A stretch of 64,000 nt of DNA from Nocardioides sp. Root190 (GCF_001428565.1 NZ_LMIA01000012.1:177471-241470), one strand, 5' to 3'. Numbered from the stretch's first letter, positions 7,449 through 16,478 are shown. Made by a program: numbers and translations. The notes: a model not told the origin generated them from the sequence alone.

Positions 7449-9983
7449 ATGCTGCTCCTGACCCTGCGCAACCTGTTCGCCCGCAAGGTCCGGCTCGTGA
7501 TGAGCGGCCTCGCGATCGTGATCGGCGTCGCGTTCCTCTCCGGCGTGATGGTCTTCAGCAACGGACTGTCCACGACCTTCGACAACATCATCTACGGGTC
7601 CACCCCCGACGGCGTCGTCCGCGCCCAGGACACCGACGAGTTCAGCAGCGGCGTGTCGGGCCAGTCCGCGCAGGCGATGACTCCGGACGTCGTCAGCGAG
7701 CTCGAGGCGCTGCCCGAGGTGGCTCGAGCCGACGGCGACATCATCGGTGGCGGGCTGAGCCTGCTCGGCAGCGACGGCACCCTCGTCGGGGGTTCCGGGG
7801 CACCGACCCTGGCGTTCAACTACCACGACGGCCCCAACATGGAGGGCGAGCAGATCCTCCTCCTCGGCCAGGGCCGCTGGCCCGAGGCCAACGACGAGAT
7901 CGTGCTCGACCAGGGTGCGGTCGACGCTGGTGAGTACGAGCTCGGCGACGAGATCAAGATGCTCGCACCGTTCGGCCTGCTGGAGCGGACCGCGACCCTG
8001 GTCGGCATCGCCGAGTTCAACGGTGGAGGTACGGCGGGCGCGACCCTGCTGATCTTCTCCACCACAGGTGCGCAGGAGATCTTCTTCCAGGGCAAGGAAC
8101 TCTTCAACCGGGTGAGCCTCACCGCTGCCGAGGGCGTGACCCAGCGCCAGCTGGCCGACGCCGCTGCAAAGGTGATCCCCGAGGGCTTCGAGACCGCCAC
8201 GGGCGACAAGGTGGCCGAGGAGTCGCAGGACGCCGTGGGGAGCTTCCTGGACGTGATCAAGACGTTCCTGACCGTCTTCGCGATCATCGCGGTGATCGTC
8301 GGCGGTTTCATCATCGTCAACACCTTCACGATCCTCATCGCGCAACGCAGCCGCGAGCTCGCCCTCCTGCGCGCCATGGGCGCCTCGCGGGGACAGGTGA
8401 CTCGTTCGGTCCTGCTCGAGGCCTTCGTGCTCTCGCTGATCTCCTCGACGCTCGCCATCGGGCTGGGCCTGCTGCTGGCGCGCGGTCTCGCCAGTGCGTT
8501 CCGCTCGTTCGGCCTCGACATCTCCGGCAACGCGCTCGACCTCAGCTCCCGAGCGACCCTGATCAGCTACGCCGTGGGCATCGGCGTCACGATGGCGGCG
8601 GCGTACCTGCCTGCCCGGCGGGCGGGCAAGGTCGCCCCGGTGGCAGCCATGCGCCAGGACATCGCTCCCGAGCGGGCATCGCTGCGCCGTCGTACCGTCA
8701 TCGGCTCGGTGGTCCTGCTGATCGGCGCCGGCTTCGCCGCTGCCGGCGTCGCGGACACCAACGCACTGCTGATCGGGATCGGCGCCATCATCTGGATCCT
8801 CACGGTGGCCGCCATGAGCTCCATCCTCGGCTGGCCGGTGCTCGCCGCCTGCCGGTCCCTGTTCTCGGCCCTGTTCGGCACCACGGGCCGGCTGGCGGGC
8901 GAGAACGCGCTGCGCGACCCGCGACGCACCGGTGCCACCGCTTCGGCGCTGATGATCGGACTGGCGCTCGTCTCCACCATCGGGGTGCTCGCCGCCTCGC
9001 TCAACAAGTCGGTGGACGACGTCGTCGACGAGCAGTTCACCGCCGACCTGCTGGTGCAGAGCACGACCTTCCTGCCGTTCTCGACCGAGGTCGGTGACCG
9101 GATCGCCGGCATCGACGGCGTCGGTGTGATGGCCCGGCAGCAGTTCACGACCGCCCAGCACGACGACAGCACCGTGTACGTCACCGGGGTCGACGAGAAG
9201 TTCAACGAGGTCTACGACCTCGAGGTCCTCGAGGGCAGCGACCGGATCACCGGTGCCGAGACGATCATCAGCGACGACTTCGCGACGAAGTACGACGTCG
9301 GGGTCGGGGACACCCTCGACCTCGCCTTCCAGGGCGGCAAGGCGCTCGCCCCGACGATCGTCGGGATCATCGAGGGCAGCGAGGTGGCTTCGGAGGTCAC
9401 CGTCCCGCTGGACCAGATCACGAAGGCCGGGGTCCTGCGCCAGGACACCGCGATCAGCATCCTGCTCGCGCCCGGTGCCGACGCGCAGGAGGTCCACGAC
9501 CTGATCGACGAGGCGGCGGAATCGGTGCCGATCGTCGGGGTCTACGACAAGGAGCAGTTCTCCGACCAGATCCGCGAGCAGGTCAACCAGCTGCTCTACA
9601 TGATCTACGGCCTGCTCGCGCTCGCGATCGTCATCGCCGTCATCGGGATCGTGAACACCCTCGGGCTCAGCGTCATCGAACGCACCCGTGAGGTCGGCCT
9701 CCTGCGCGCCGTCGGGATGAGCAGGACCAAGCTCCGCCGGATGATCACCCTCGAGTCGGTGGCCATCGCCGTGCTCGGCGCCGTGCTCGGCATGGCGCTG
9801 GGGCTGGTCATCGGGGTGCTGCTGCAGCGCGCGCTGGCCGACGAGCTCACCAGTCTCGGACTGCCGTTCGGCCAACTGGTCGTGTTCCTGGTGATCGCCG
9901 TCGTGGTCGGCGTCCTCGCGGCGGTGGTCCCGGCGATCCGCGCCGCCCGGCTCAACGTGTTGGCTGCCATCGCCAGCGAGTGA
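7449..9983 (+). CDS. FtsX/MacB-like ABC transporter permease (tandem FtsX domains)
   Basis: An 844-aa permease with an N-terminal helix (about 15-35), a large extracytoplasmic MacB-core-like domain, then two FtsX regions, roughly residues 265-400 and 715-840, each with RSRELALLRAMGAS- or RTREVGLLRAVGMSR-type coupling motifs. The duplicated arrangement with two extracytoplasmic segments is common in actinobacterial exporters of this class. The ATPase is directly upstream. Mechanotransmission or export of a cell-envelope molecule is likely; the substrate is not deducible. Confidence 0.92.
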   Translation: MLLLTLRNLFARKVRLVMSGLAIVIGVAFLSGVMVFSNGLSTTFDNIIYGSTPDGVVRAQDTDEFSSGVSGQSAQAMTPDVVSELEALPEVARADGDIIGGGLSLLGSDGTLVGGSGAPTLAFNYHDGPNMEGEQILLLGQGRWPEANDEIVLDQGAVDAGEYELGDEIKMLAPFGLLERTATLVGIAEFNGGGTAGATLLIFSTTGAQEIFFQGKELFNRVSLTAAEGVTQRQLADAAAKVIPEGFETATGDKVAEESQDAVGSFLDVIKTFLTVFAIIAVIVGGFIIVNTFTILIAQRSRELALLRAMGASRGQVTRSVLLEAFVLSLISSTLAIGLGLLLARGLASAFRSFGLDISGNALDLSSRATLISYAVGIGVTMAAAYLPARRAGKVAPVAAMRQDIAPERASLRRRTVIGSVVLLIGAGFAAAGVADTNALLIGIGAIIWILTVAAMSSILGWPVLAACRSLFSALFGTTGRLAGENALRDPRRTGATASALMIGLALVSTIGVLAASLNKSVDDVVDEQFTADLLVQSTTFLPFSTEVGDRIAGIDGVGVMARQQFTTAQHDDSTVYVTGVDEKFNEVYDLEVLEGSDRITGAETIISDDFATKYDVGVGDTLDLAFQGGKALAPTIVGIIEGSEVASEVTVPLDQITKAGVLRQDTAISILLAPGADAQEVHDLIDEAAESVPIVGVYDKEQFSDQIREQVNQLLYMIYGLLALAIVIAVIGIVNTLGLSVIERTREVGLLRAVGMSRTKLRRMITLESVAIAVLGAVLGMALGLVIGVLLQRALADELTSLGLPFGQLVVFLVIAVVVGVLAAVVPAIRAARLNVLAAIASE

Positions 9984-10016
9984 GGACCCGTGGTCCGGTG
10001 GATCATCCGATGAAGG

Positions 10017-10035
10017 TAAGGTGTGCATAACCTCA
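10017..10035 (+). promoter_or_regulatory. IdeR/DtxR-like iron box over the -10 of the flavin redox operon
   Basis: The 19 bases TAAGGTGTGCATAACCTCA match 13 of 19 positions of the IdeR/DtxR consensus as I recall it (TTAGGTTAGGCTAACCTAA), with both half-site cores AGGT and ACCT intact at exactly the right seven-base spacing. The first six bases also form a TAAGGT -10 hexamer, so a bound repressor would block the promoter. The start codon is 22 bases downstream. The match is partial, so the assignment is tentative. Confidence 0.45.
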
Positions 10036-10057
10036 GTTCCTTCCCCGGGAGTCGACC

Positions 10058-10516
10058 ATGAAGAGCTCCACCCAGCACCCCCAGCGGCCCCAGCGGTTCC
10101 GCCTCCTCGGGATCGCCGCCGTCGGCGTGGTCGGTCTCGGAGCCGGCTGCACCGCCGCCGGCAGCGCGGGCGACGGCGGCGACGGCGGCGACGCGGGCGG
10201 CGACCGCGGGTCCGGGGACTACACGGCCGGGGACTACGTCGCCACGGGTCGCTACACGACTCCCGGCGGCCAGGAGGAGATCGAGGTGGCGGTGGCACTC
10301 GCCGCCGACGGCACCATCTCCGAGCTGACCGTCACACCCCGCGGCGTGAACCCGAACTCGAAGAAGTTCCAGGGTGCCTTCGCCACCGGGATCGCCGAGG
10401 TGGCCGTCGGCAGGAGCATCTCCTCGCTCGTGGTGGACAAGGTCGCCGGTTCCTCGCTCTCGTCCGGAGGCTTCAACAAGGCCCTCGACGTGATCGCCGA
10501 CGCCGCGCAGCAGTGA
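10058..10516 (+). CDS. FMN-binding-domain lipoprotein (flavinylation substrate)
   Basis: A 152-aa exported protein: basic N-terminus, hydrophobic stretch and a lipobox-like cysteine at residue 31 (GLGAGC), then a Gly/Asp-rich linker (35-54) and a single FMN_bind domain (about 55-148). The segment AGSSLSSGGFNKAL (residues 130-143) occupies the place of the Ser/Thr to which ApbE covalently links FMN in RnfG/NqrC-type domains; S133 is my best guess for the modified residue. The next gene, which overlaps it (GTGA), is an ApbE. It would act as a membrane-anchored one- or two-electron carrier outside the cytoplasmic membrane. Confidence 0.88.
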   Translation: MKSSTQHPQRPQRFRLLGIAAVGVVGLGAGCTAAGSAGDGGDGGDAGGDRGSGDYTAGDYVATGRYTTPGGQEEIEVAVALAADGTISELTVTPRGVNPNSKKFQGAFATGIAEVAVGRSISSLVVDKVAGSSLSSGGFNKALDVIADAAQQ

Positions 10517-11382
10517 CGGCGCCGACCCGCCCGCACCAGGTCGCGAACTTCACCTCCCTCGGCACGTCGTGGGAGATCGCGGGTGACCACGGCCTCGACC
10601 TCACCCCGGCGCTGGCGGTCCTCGACGACCTGGACCGCACCTGGTCGCGATTTCGCGAGGACTCCTCGGTGTCCCGGGCAGCCCGCCACGGTGGATCCAT
10701 CCCGCTGACACCCACCACGACGCGCCTGCTCGACCTCCACGACCTCCTCGACGACCTGACCACGGGTGCGGTCAACCCGTTGGTCGGCGGCAGCCTGGAA
10801 GCACTGGGGTACGACGCGTCGTACTCACTCGTCGCGGGCTCCCCCGTCCCGGCGCCGCCCTGGCGTTCGCTGCCACGCTCGGAGGACCACCTCGTCGTGC
10901 CGGCCGGTGTGGTCGTCGACATCGGGGCGGCCGGCAAGGGTCTGGCGGTCGACCTGGTGGTCGCGGCGATGGAGGACTCCGGCCAACCGGTGCGCTGGGT
11001 CGACGCGAGCGGAGACCTGTGCCACGTCAGCGGCGAGGGTCCGCTGAGGGTCGCTCTCGAGCACCCGTCCGACCCGTCCTCTGCCATCGGCGTATGGGAC
11101 CTCGCCCCGGGTTCGGCGATGGGCGCCTCGGCGACCAATCGGCGGGCGTGGGGCGAGGGCCTGCACCACGTCCTGGACGCCCGGACCGGGCGACCGGTGC
11201 GGCGCGTCGTCGCGACGTGGGCTGTCGCCGGCACCGCGATGCTCGCCGACGCGGCGGCGACCGCGCTCTTCTTCCTCAGCTCCGCCGCCGTCGAGGACGC
11301 CCTGGGCGTGGCGGCAGTCCGCATGTTCACCGACCACACCGTCGACTGCGGTCGCGGCTTCACCGGAGAGATCTTCACGTGA
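10513..11382 (+). CDS. apbE: FAD:protein FMN transferase (ApbE)
   Basis: A 289-aa protein with the ApbE hallmarks: VVDIGAAGKGLAVD (Mg/FAD site), HHVLDARTGRPV and TAMLADAAATALFFL near the C-terminus. ApbE moves FMN from FAD onto a Ser/Thr of target domains, here most simply the lipoprotein just upstream. The GTG start overlaps the preceding stop by four bases (GTGA) and the gene's own stop overlaps the next start the same way. No signal peptide or lipobox is visible at this start, whereas many ApbEs are exported; where the modification occurs is therefore an open point. Confidence 0.93.
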   Translation: MTAPTRPHQVANFTSLGTSWEIAGDHGLDLTPALAVLDDLDRTWSRFREDSSVSRAARHGGSIPLTPTTTRLLDLHDLLDDLTTGAVNPLVGGSLEALGYDASYSLVAGSPVPAPPWRSLPRSEDHLVVPAGVVVDIGAAGKGLAVDLVVAAMEDSGQPVRWVDASGDLCHVSGEGPLRVALEHPSDPSSAIGVWDLAPGSAMGASATNRRAWGEGLHHVLDARTGRPVRRVVATWAVAGTAMLADAAATALFFLSSAAVEDALGVAAVRMFTDHTVDCGRGFTGEIFT

Positions 11383-12920
11383 TCAGCAGATTCGACCAGG
11401 CGCTGGGCCGCCTCCCGATGTACCGCGTCGCGTCGGGCGCCCTCGGTGCGCTCGTCGTGGTGGCACTGCTGCTGGCGCTCACGGGACGCCTTGACCAGGG
11501 CGTCTTCGACCCCGGCGCGATGCTGCTGACCCTCGCCGTCCTGGTCGGGGCATCGGTCATCAGCAGCCAGGTCGTGGCCCGACTGCTGGGTGGGCGGGCG
11601 CACCCCGAGTCAGCGCTGATCACCGGCTTGCTGCTGTGGTTCCTCTACTGGCCCACGACGGTCGCCGCGGAGCTCGGATGGCTGGCTCTCGCCGCCGTCC
11701 TGGCCAGCCTGAGCAAGTACCTCCTCGTCCGGCACGGACGTCACCTGTTCAACCCCGCAGCCGCCGGGGTCGTGCTGCTCGCGCTGGTCGGCTGGGCCGT
11801 CGGCACCCCGGAGGACCTCCCGTTCACCACCTGGTGGGTCGGGAGCGAGGTGCTGCTCGGTTGGGTCGCCCTGGCCGGTCTCGTCGTCCTGTGGCGGCTG
11901 CGGCGGTCCACCCACGTGGTCGTGTTCGTGGTCGCGGCGACCGTGCTGACCGCACTCTCGCTCCACGACCAGGGACTCGGCTGGTCCGACGGGATCCGCT
12001 TCGCCCTCGAGTCGGCCCCGGTTCTCTTCTTCGCGACGATGATGCTGACCGAACCGCTCACCCTGGCCCCCCGCAGGATCCACCAGGTCCTCGCTGCGCT
12101 CGTCGCTGCCGCTGTGTTCACCCTTCCGCTCACGATGCTGGCGGCCGGCTACCTGCTCGGCCTCGGTCCCGTCGGCGGGAGCTACGAGATCGCGCTGCTC
12201 GCCGCGAACGTCGTGGCGCTGCTCTGTGGTCAACGGGGCACCCAGCTCGAGGTGAGCGCCGTCCGTCCGATCGGCGAGGCGACCATCGAGGTCTCGTTCT
12301 CCCCGCGACGCCAGCTGCGCTTCGCGCCCGGTCAGTACGTCGAGCTCGACCTGGGCGCGACCGGCGCAGGGAGCGACCGCCGCGGCCTGCGCCGGATCCT
12401 GAGCATCAGCAGCCCTCCGGGCGGTGACCTCACGGTCGCCGTGCGGGTGCCCGAGGAGTCCAGCGCCTTCAAGACCGTGCTGCAGGGCCTCGCCCCCGGC
12501 GACCGGGTCCGCGCGACCCTCGTCGGCGGCGACTTCGTGTGGGCGCGCCGTCCCGCTCCCCTGCTGCTGGTCGCGGGAGGCATCGGCGTCACGCCCTACC
12601 TCAGCCAGCTGCGGGCCGAGCGGCATGCGTCGTACGACGACGTGGTGCTCGTCTACGGCACCAACGCCGACCCGGTGCCCTATGCCGCCGAGCTGGCGGC
12701 GACCTCGGCCCGGGTGGTGCTGGTGGCACCCCGACGCCCCGCCGGAGTGCCCGCGCACTGGGAGCACGTGGTCGGCGAGGTGCTCGACCCGGCGGCGCTC
12801 GTAGAAGCCGTGCCCGACCGGCACGGTCGCCGGGTCTACCTCAGTGGGCCGCCGGCGATGGTCAGCGCGTTGCGCTTCGCACTTCCGCGCGCCCGCGTCG
12901 ACCAGTTCTCGGGCTACTGA
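11379..12920 (+). CDS. RnfD/NqrB-like membrane domain fused to a ferredoxin-NAD(P)H reductase domain
   Basis: A 513-aa fusion. Residues 1-285 carry about eight to nine membrane helices with two RnfD/NqrB-like signatures, HLFNPAA (122-128) and ATMMLTEPLTL (219-229). Residues 286-513 form an FAD/NAD-binding reductase: RILSISSPP (339-347) for FAD, LLVAGGIGVTPYLSQLR (397-413) for NAD(P) and VYLSGPPAMV (487-496). No SGAT-type flavinylation motif is evident in the membrane part. The likely role is to take electrons from cytosolic NAD(P)H and pass them through the membrane to the FMN lipoprotein. It is the third gene of the overlapping operon; no other Rnf or Nqr subunits are present. Confidence 0.88.
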   Translation: MISRFDQALGRLPMYRVASGALGALVVVALLLALTGRLDQGVFDPGAMLLTLAVLVGASVISSQVVARLLGGRAHPESALITGLLLWFLYWPTTVAAELGWLALAAVLASLSKYLLVRHGRHLFNPAAAGVVLLALVGWAVGTPEDLPFTTWWVGSEVLLGWVALAGLVVLWRLRRSTHVVVFVVAATVLTALSLHDQGLGWSDGIRFALESAPVLFFATMMLTEPLTLAPRRIHQVLAALVAAAVFTLPLTMLAAGYLLGLGPVGGSYEIALLAANVVALLCGQRGTQLEVSAVRPIGEATIEVSFSPRRQLRFAPGQYVELDLGATGAGSDRRGLRRILSISSPPGGDLTVAVRVPEESSAFKTVLQGLAPGDRVRATLVGGDFVWARRPAPLLLVAGGIGVTPYLSQLRAERHASYDDVVLVYGTNADPVPYAAELAATSARVVLVAPRRPAGVPAHWEHVVGEVLDPAALVEAVPDRHGRRVYLSGPPAMVSALRFALPRARVDQFSGY

Positions 12921-12938
12921 GCCGGAGAGCGGCGAACC

Positions 12939-14537
12939 TCAGGCGAGCTCGACGAGATCGGCGTAGTCCTGGCTCCACAGGTCCTCGACGCCGTCCGGGA
13001 GGATGAGCACCCGGTCCGGCTCGAGCGCGTGGACGGCACCCTCGTCGTGGGTGACCAGGACGACGGCACCCTCGTAGCGCCGGATGGCGTTGAGCACCTC
13101 TTCACGCGAGGCGGGATCGAGGTTGTTCGTCGGCTCGTCCAGCAGCAGCACGTTGGCGGCCGAGACGACGAGGGAGGCCAACGCGAGGCGGGTCTTCTCG
13201 CCACCGGACAGGACGCCGGCCGGCTTGTGCACGTCGTCGCCGCCGAAGAGGAACGAGCCGAGCACCGAACGGGTCTCGGTGTCGGTGAGGCCGGGCGCCG
13301 CCGACTCCATGTTCTGCAGGACCGTCCGGTTGACGTCGAGCGTCTCGTGCTCCTGGGCGTAGTAGCCCACCTTGAGCCCGTGCCCGGGCAGGACCTGACC
13401 GGTGTCGGGCTTGTCGACGCCGGCGAGGATCCGCAGCATCGTGGTCTTCCCGGCACCGTTGAGACCGAGGATGACAACGCGTGAGCCCTTGTCGATGGCC
13501 AGGTCGACTGCCGTGAAGATCTCCAGGGCGCCGTAGGACTTCGAGAGGTCCTTGGCCGTGAGCGGCGTCTTGCCGCACGGCGCGGGTGTCGGGAACTTGA
13601 TCGCTGCGATCTTGTCCGCCTGGCGCTCGCCCTCGACGCTGCCCAGCAGCTTCTCGGCACGCTTGAGCATCTGCTGGGCCGCGCTGGCCCCGGAGGCGCG
13701 GGCCCGCATCTTGTTGGCCTGGTCGGTGAGCGTCTTGGCCTTGTTCTGCGCGCTCATCATCTCGCGCTTGCGGCGAGCCTCGTCGGTCTCGCGCTGGACC
13801 AGGTAGTTCTTCCAGCCCATGTTGTACGTGTCGATCACGCCGCGATTGGCGTCGAGGTGGAAGACCTTGTTGACGGTCTCCTCGAGCAGCGCGTTGTCGT
13901 GGGAGATCACGATGAACCCACCGCGGTAGGTCTTCATCCAGTCGCGCAACCAGCCGATGGAGTCCGCGTCGAGGTGGTTGGTCGGCTCGTCGAGGATCAG
14001 GACCTCGGCGCTGGAGAAGAGGATGCGCGCGAGCTCGACCCGGCGACGCTGCCCACCGGACAGCGTGCCCAGCGGCTGGTCCATCAGGCGGTCGGGGATG
14101 CCGAGGCTCTGCGCGATCTGGAGCGCCTCGGTCTCGGCGGCGTAACCACCGCCGGCGTCCAGCTCGTCCTGGGCACGCTGGAAGCGGCCCATCGCCTTCT
14201 CCTGGACGACGGGGTCGTCCGAGCCCATGGCGACCTCGGCCTCACGCATCCGTCGTACGGCGTCGTCGAGACCGCGCGCCGAGAGGATCCGGTCGCGGAC
14301 GACGACCTCGGGGTCGCCGACGCGCGGGTCCTGGGGCAGGTAGCCCAGGTCGCCGTTGTTGGTCACCGTGCCGTCGGACGGGAGGACGTCACCGGCCAGG
14401 ACCTTGGTCAGGGTGGTCTTCCCGGCGCCGTTGCGGCCGACGAGACCGACCTTGTCGCCGGGGCCGACGCGGAAGCTGACGTTCTCCATGAGAAGCCTCG
14501 CACCGACGCGAACTTCGAGCTGGTGCACAGTGATCAT
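12939..14537 (-). CDS. ABC-F family ATPase (ribosome-associated)
   Basis: A 532-aa soluble protein with two ABC domains and no membrane helices: Walker A VGRNGAGKTT (34-43) and LGLNGAGKTT, both followed by LSGG signatures, and LDEPTNHLD / LDEPTNNLD Walker B segments. Between them is a charged linker (about residues 240-320), the P-site tRNA interaction motif of ABC-F proteins, which act on stalled or initiating ribosomes. Which subfamily (housekeeping or antibiotic-protection) cannot be fixed from sequence reading alone. It converges with the flavin operon and diverges from the metallopeptidase gene. Confidence 0.93.
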   Translation of the reverse strand: MITVHQLEVRVGARLLMENVSFRVGPGDKVGLVGRNGAGKTTLTKVLAGDVLPSDGTVTNNGDLGYLPQDPRVGDPEVVVRDRILSARGLDDAVRRMREAEVAMGSDDPVVQEKAMGRFQRAQDELDAGGGYAAETEALQIAQSLGIPDRLMDQPLGTLSGGQRRRVELARILFSSAEVLILDEPTNHLDADSIGWLRDWMKTYRGGFIVISHDNALLEETVNKVFHLDANRGVIDTYNMGWKNYLVQRETDEARRKREMMSAQNKAKTLTDQANKMRARASGASAAQQMLKRAEKLLGSVEGERQADKIAAIKFPTPAPCGKTPLTAKDLSKSYGALEIFTAVDLAIDKGSRVVILGLNGAGKTTMLRILAGVDKPDTGQVLPGHGLKVGYYAQEHETLDVNRTVLQNMESAAPGLTDTETRSVLGSFLFGGDDVHKPAGVLSGGEKTRLALASLVVSAANVLLLDEPTNNLDPASREEVLNAIRRYEGAVVLVTHDEGAVHALEPDRVLILPDGVEDLWSQDYADLVELA

Positions 14538-14594
14538 GACGTGCCTGATTCTCCCACGTGAGGTCGAGGTCCCCTAAACCGCGACGCTGTGTCC

Positions 14595-14600
14595 TACGCT
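14595..14600 (+). promoter_or_regulatory. Leaderless-type -10 hexamer of the metallopeptidase gene
   Basis: TACGCT lies six bases before the GTG at 14607, with no Shine-Dalgarno sequence. It supports that start over the upstream in-frame GTG at 14589. Confidence 0.55.
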
Positions 14601-14606
14601 GCTGAC

Positions 14607-15557
14607 GTGGTTCGATTCAATCCGAAGGCCCGCCTCGACACGTCCCGCGTCAACGACGGCGGGAGCGGCGGCCGAGGCCGGGGCGGCGGCAGTGTCGGCG
14701 GCGGAGGCATGCGCTTCCCGATTCCGACCGGACGGGGCGGGATCGGCGGCATCATCCTGCTGGTCGTCGTGTTCGTCGTCGGGCGGATGCTGGGCATCGA
14801 CTTCGGTGTCGGTGGCGGAGCCTCCCCCGTTTACTCCCCCACCCGCCTCAGCGACGCCGACGACTCCGGTCGCTACGACGACTGCAAGACCGGTGCCGAC
14901 GCCAACGAGTCCCAGGACTGCCTGCGCGTCGCGGTCGAGAACTCGTTGACCGACTTCTGGTCCGACCAGGGCATCCGCAACTGGGAGCCGATCTCGGCGC
15001 TGACCACCTTCACCGGCGGCGTCTCCACCGGGTGCGGCAGTGCGACGACCGACGTGGGTCCGTTCTACTGCCCGGCCGACTTCGGCATCTACGAGGACAC
15101 CACCTTCTTCGACGAGGTCTTCGAGCGGCAGCTGGGCGGTCCCGACGGCGGCTTCGTCGAGGCCTACGTCATCGCCCACGAGTACGGCCACCACATCTCG
15201 AACCTGCTCGGCTTCATGGACAAGGTCACCAACCAGAAGACCGGCCCGCAGAGCCTGTCGACCCGCCTCGAGCTCCAGGCCGACTGCTACGCCGGCCTGT
15301 GGGCGCAGCACGCCACCGAGACCGAGGACGCCAGCGGCGAGGTCCTGGTCGAGGAGCTGACCGACAAGGACATCCAGCTCGCCCTCGAGGCGGCGGCCGC
15401 CGTCGGGGACGACCACATCCAGGAGAAGACCCAGGGGCAGACCAATCCCGAGACCTGGAACCACGGATCGTCCGAGCAGCGGATGAACTGGTTCCGCGAG
15501 GGCTTCGAGGGCGGGACCGTCGAGTCCTGCGACACCTTCTCCGCGCGGACGGTCTGA
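14607..15557 (+). CDS. YpfJ-type neutral zinc metallopeptidase, membrane anchored
   Basis: A 316-aa protein starting VVRFNPKARLDTSRV, the usual beginning of this family, followed by a Gly-rich linker, one membrane helix (about 47-60) and an extracytoplasmic domain. The zinc motif is HEYGHH (H191, E192, H195), with LELQADCYAG (about 221-230) supplying the third ligand region. Several cysteines (93, 105, 143, 155) are consistent with disulfides outside the cell. The physiological substrate is unknown. The GTG start is supported by TACGCT six bases upstream. Confidence 0.92.
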   Translation: MVRFNPKARLDTSRVNDGGSGGRGRGGGSVGGGGMRFPIPTGRGGIGGIILLVVVFVVGRMLGIDFGVGGGASPVYSPTRLSDADDSGRYDDCKTGADANESQDCLRVAVENSLTDFWSDQGIRNWEPISALTTFTGGVSTGCGSATTDVGPFYCPADFGIYEDTTFFDEVFERQLGGPDGGFVEAYVIAHEYGHHISNLLGFMDKVTNQKTGPQSLSTRLELQADCYAGLWAQHATETEDASGEVLVEELTDKDIQLALEAAAAVGDDHIQEKTQGQTNPETWNHGSSEQRMNWFREGFEGGTVESCDTFSARTV

Positions 15558-15572
15558 CCCCACCAGCCCGGT

Positions 15573-16478
15573 CTACAGCGCGAGCAGTGCTTCCATGTGG
15601 TCGAACTGACGCTGCAACGTGCGCAGGTGCGGCGCCACCGCGGGGTGGCGGTACTTCGCGGCGAGCGCGCCCTCGCCCGCCGCCACCCGGTTCAGTGCCC
15701 ACTCGGCCCGGCTCAGCGCGGTGAAGACGGCCACGATCCGGGCGCCGAGGACGACGGACTCCCGGTCGGCCAGGCCGGCAGGCAACCCGAGCAGGTAGGC
15801 GTCGAGCAGTGGCTCGAAGTCCTCGCGCGAGGACAGCGACAGATAGCCCAGGTCGCCGCCGACCGGGCCCCAGCCGAGGGTCCCCCAGTCGATGGCGAGT
15901 GCCTCGTCCGCGTCGCGGCCCGGCAGGTTGAGCGCGGTCGGGTCACCGTGCTGTGGCACCTGGGGCAGGCCGTCGAGCATCATCAGCATGACCTCGCGCC
16001 GTGTCCAGAGGTGCTCGGCGACGTCGGCGACGGTCGTGCGGGCCAGCGTGGTCCAGCCGCCCTTGCGGGCCACCCGCGCCAGCCGGTCACGCATCAGGTC
16101 CGAGGCGAGGAAGGTGGGATGTCCGATGGCGGCGCCGGCGAACCTGCCGATCGACACCGCCAGGAACAGCCCGCTCGCCGCAGCGTCCTCCACCCAGTCC
16201 CGCACGATCGTGACGCCGTCCGGGTCCTCCTCGACGGAGGCTCCCGCGGCACGCAGCCCGGGCGTCGCGGCGACCAGCCCGGTCTCGAGGACGTCGGCCT
16301 CACGGCGCCAGTAGGCGACATGGGCCCGCTCGGACAGGATGCCCGGGTCCCCCGGCTGCGGGGCGCCGAGCCGTTTGACCACCACCGGACGCCCGCCCAG
16401 CGCGGTGCGCCAGACCCCGACGGTGGACGTGCCGGATCCACCCGGGAGTGCCACCCACTCGGGCTCCGGCTGCCACAT
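15573..16478 (-). CDS. Aminoglycoside-phosphotransferase-like kinase
   Basis: A 301-aa protein of the APH/choline-kinase fold: a VVVKRLG nucleotide-binding strand near the N-terminus, the catalytic Brenner-type motif HGDPTALNL and the metal-binding AIDWGTLGWGP. The substrate is unknown; membership of this fold does not imply antibiotic resistance. A longer open frame exists upstream, but the ATG at 16478 is preceded by TAGTTT at 16486-16491, seven bases away, which marks a leaderless start. It is divergent from the GNAT gene. Confidence 0.85.
   Translation of the reverse strand: MWQPEPEWVALPGGSGTSTVGVWRTALGGRPVVVKRLGAPQPGDPGILSERAHVAYWRREADVLETGLVAATPGLRAAGASVEEDPDGVTIVRDWVEDAAASGLFLAVSIGRFAGAAIGHPTFLASDLMRDRLARVARKGGWTTLARTTVADVAEHLWTRREVMLMMLDGLPQVPQHGDPTALNLPGRDADEALAIDWGTLGWGPVGGDLGYLSLSSREDFEPLLDAYLLGLPAGLADRESVVLGARIVAVFTALSRAEWALNRVAAGEGALAAKYRHPAVAPHLRTLQRQFDHMEALLAL

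Noticed and set aside
11379..12920. A complete Rnf or Nqr complex
   Set aside because: Only a D/B-like domain is present; the subunits for a sodium or proton-pumping complex (A, B, C, E, G or the Nqr equivalents) are not in the window.
15573..16478. Antibiotic-resistance phosphotransferase
   Set aside because: The fold is shared with many kinases of unknown substrate and nothing in the context suggests resistance.
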